From: Xanthobacteraceae bacterium
Lineage (GTDB): Bacteria; Pseudomonadota; Alphaproteobacteria; Rhizobiales; Xanthobacteraceae
Direction: 5' to 3'
DNA: 6,905 nucleotides
Assembly: GCA_030039655.1 (NCBI GenBank)
Contig: JASHVC010000434.1
Span: 1 to 6,905, forward strand
Each line of letters starts with the position of its first letter. The first letter of the stretch is position 1. Positions 5,115 to 6,905 of this stretch are shown here, one piece after another. Position numbers and translations under genes: made by a program. Under the pieces are notes generated by a model. The model had not been told where the DNA came from, did not search any database, and worked only from the letters and a program-made list of their open reading frames with translations.

Positions 5115-6905
5115 GCGCGCCGAGGGCCATCCCTGACGCGGTGCGGCGACGGCAGATCGAGGCGTCGGATCCCGAGGTTTCGGCATTCGTTGCCGCCAAC
5201 GCCGGTTCGGGCAAAACGTACGTGCTGGCCCAGCGCGTCATTAATCTGCTGCTCCGGGGCATCGATCCGCAAAAAATTCTCTGCATCACCTTCACCAAGG
5301 CCGCGGCCGCGAACATGGCCAAGCGCGTGTTCGACACGCTGGCGCAGTGGACCACGCTTGACGACACCGGGCTCGACAAAGCGATCAGCGAAAACTCCAA
5401 CATGAAGTCCGACCCGCGCCGGCGCGCGCTGGCGCGGCGGCTCTTTGCCCGCGCGCTCGAAACGCCGGGTGGCCTCAAGGTGCAAACCATCCACGCGTTT
5501 TGCACCCAGCTTCTGCACCAGTTCCCTTTCGAGGCGAACGTCGCGGCGCGCTTCACCGTGCTGGACGAAGCCGAGCAGACCGAGCTTCAGGAGCGGCTCA
5601 CGCTTGCGGTGCTTCTGGAAGGCGCCGGACATCCGGACGGCGCTTTGGCCCGCGCTCTCAATATCGCCATGACGGCCGCGGCCGACCAAACGTTTCGCGA
5701 CGTCGTGCGCGAGGCGATCGCCATGCGCGACGAGATCGCCACATGGGTGCAGAAAGCCGGAAGCGTAGACGCGGCAATCGCGACTTTGTCGAAAGCGCTC
5801 GACGTCAGCACGCAGGACGACGTTGATAACATCAACGACGAGATTCTTTCCGGCTCTGCGTTCGCGCCATCAGAATGGCTAACAATAGCAGCCACATTGG
5901 CACAAGGATCAAAGACGGATCGCCAGAAAGCGGACTGCTTCGCCTGCTTGGCTGCATTGAGCGGCTCAAGTCGTCTCGAGACGTATCTTGAGATATTTTT
6001 CACAACCACCGATCTCGCACCGCGCAAATCGATCGTCACCAAATCGATCAAAGACAAAGACTTGATCGAGCGGCTCTACGCCGAGCAGGCGCGCATCTGC
6101 GCTTTGCTCGACCGCCGCCGCGCCGTCATCTGCCGCGACCGCAGCGCCGCCATTCTGACCGTGACGTACGAAGCGTTGACACGTTACGCGCAAGAGAAAG
6201 CGCGGCGCGGCCTGCTCGATTACGACGATCTCATCGACAAGGCGCTTGAGCTGCTCAAAAGCGTCGACGCCCGTTGGGTGCATTACAAATTGGATCTGGG
6301 CATCGACCACATCCTGGTCGACGAGGCCCAGGATACGAGCCACAAGCAGTGGGAAATCGTGCGCCTGCTCGCCTCCGAGGTCACTGCCGGGGCGGGCGCG
6401 AGGAACGTGACGCGCACGATCTTCGCGGTTGGCGACGAAAAGCAGTCGATCTACTCGTTCCAGGACGCCGCTCCCAAGGAATTCGACGGAATGCTGCGCT
6501 TCTTCAAGAAAGCGCATGACGACAGCGGGCAAGCCTTTGTGGTCACCAAGTTCGAGCACTCGTTCCGGTCCGGCGGGAACGTGCTGAGCGCGGTGGATGA
6601 GGTGTTCAAGCCAAAGGAGGTGGCGTCCAGCGTCTGCTCGGACACGGACGGTTTTCCGCCGCATATCGCGTTGCCCGACACCTCGCCCGGCATCGTCGAG
6701 TTCTGGGAATCTGAAAAGCCGGACGATCGGCGAGAAATCGAAGGCTGGGACGCGCCGTTCGACACCGTGAGCCAAACGAATCCACGGGTAAAGCTTGCAA
6801 GGCGCATCGCACGCACCGTTCGCAAGATGATCGGCGACGGCACGGCGCGCTGCGGTGACTTTTTGATCCTCGTGCGCCAACGCGGTGAGTTGTTTGAGGC
6901 TATCA
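5111..6905 (+). CDS. addA: Double-strand break repair helicase-nuclease AddA, N-terminal half (3' end beyond window)
   Basis: The frame starting at GTG 5111 is open to the window edge, giving 598 complete codons of a protein usually near 1150. AddA is a UvrD/Rep-like SF1 3'-5' helicase with a C-terminal nuclease; it drives unwinding by AddAB. Seen (residues from GTG): a Q-motif-like RRRQIEASDPEVSAF at 12-26; Walker A AANAGSGKT at 28-36 with Lys35; motif Ia CITFTKAAAANMAKRV from 58; motif Ic VQTIHAFC; LLDYDDLI before motif II; Walker B VDEAQDT at 403-409; motif III VGDEKQSIYSFQ at 440-451; and motif IV HSFRSGGNVL with Arg486. All visible helicase motifs look intact, so ATPase activity is expected, unlike AddB. 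The C-terminal motifs and the RecB-like nuclease are not in the window. GTGA overlap with addB (5111-5114) implies translational coupling. Bases 5821-6060, between motifs Ic and II, are about 50% GC, clearly below the flanks. Confidence 0.95.
   Translation, partial: MSAPRAIPDAVRRRQIEASDPEVSAFVAANAGSGKTYVLAQRVINLLLRGIDPQKILCITFTKAAAANMAKRVFDTLAQWTTLDDTGLDKAISENSNMKSDPRRRALARRLFARALETPGGLKVQTIHAFCTQLLHQFPFEANVAARFTVLDEAEQTELQERLTLAVLLEGAGHPDGALARALNIAMTAAADQTFRDVVREAIAMRDEIATWVQKAGSVDAAIATLSKALDVSTQDDVDNINDEILSGSAFAPSEWLTIAATLAQGSKTDRQKADCFACLAALSGSSRLETYLEIFFTTTDLAPRKSIVTKSIKDKDLIERLYAEQARICALLDRRRAVICRDRSAAILTVTYEALTRYAQEKARRGLLDYDDLIDKALELLKSVDARWVHYKLDLGIDHILVDEAQDTSHKQWEIVRLLASEVTAGAGARNVTRTIFAVGDEKQSIYSFQDAAPKEFDGMLRFFKKAHDDSGQAFVVTKFEHSFRSGGNVLSAVDEVFKPKEVASSVCSDTDGFPPHIALPDTSPGIVEFWESEKPDDRREIEGWDAPFDTVSQTNPRVKLARRIARTVRKMIGDGTARCGDFLILVRQRGELFEAI

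Noticed and set aside
5966..6880. 304-codon open frame on the minus strand
   Set aside because: It lies wholly opposite addA, which shows intact helicase motifs through this region. Long antisense frames are expected in GC-rich codons, and the translation has no recognisable domain.
1..6905. Mobile element, CRISPR array, toxin-antitoxin or defence island
   Set aside because: The window is filled by four collinear housekeeping genes. I see no transposase, integrase, direct repeat array or target-site duplication. AddAB degrades foreign linear DNA incidentally but is a standard repair complex.

Overview
This window reads as chromosomal housekeeping DNA from a high-GC alphaproteobacterium, most likely of the Rhizobiales/Hyphomicrobiales. 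The lineage call rests on the gene order (TsaE/AmgK fusion, then MurU, AddB, AddA), on the alphaproteobacterial form of AddB, and on GC-rich third codon positions. The genus cannot be fixed from the sequence alone.

Layout: all four genes lie on the plus strand and coding density is about 97%. Bases 1-1103 are the 3' part of a gene that begins before the window. They encode the extreme end of what is probably a TsaE domain, followed by a complete AmgK-type sugar kinase domain. After a 60-base gap comes murU (1164-1877), a complete nucleotidyltransferase gene. After 129 more bases comes addB (start taken at 2007, stop at 5114), the nuclease subunit with a helicase-like N-terminal part. addA starts at a GTG at 5111 that overlaps the addB stop by four bases. 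It stays open to the right edge, so about the N-terminal half of the AddA helicase-nuclease is present.

How the genes work together: AmgK and MurU form a two-step peptidoglycan-recycling route, MurNAc to MurNAc-1-phosphate to UDP-MurNAc. This bypasses de novo synthesis through the fosfomycin target MurA. AddB and AddA form the AddAB helicase-nuclease that resects double-strand DNA ends for RecA-dependent repair. The two pairs have no obvious biochemical link; their adjacency looks like the usual conserved alphaproteobacterial neighbourhood.

I see no mobile element, CRISPR array, tRNA or rRNA gene, phage gene, defence island or clear Rho-independent terminator. No gene-free stretch exceeds 130 bases. 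I do not find a previously undescribed system. The points worth a second look are the reading frame that continues upstream of the first ATG, a short low-GC patch inside addA, the catalytically reduced AddB, and the choice of addB start.
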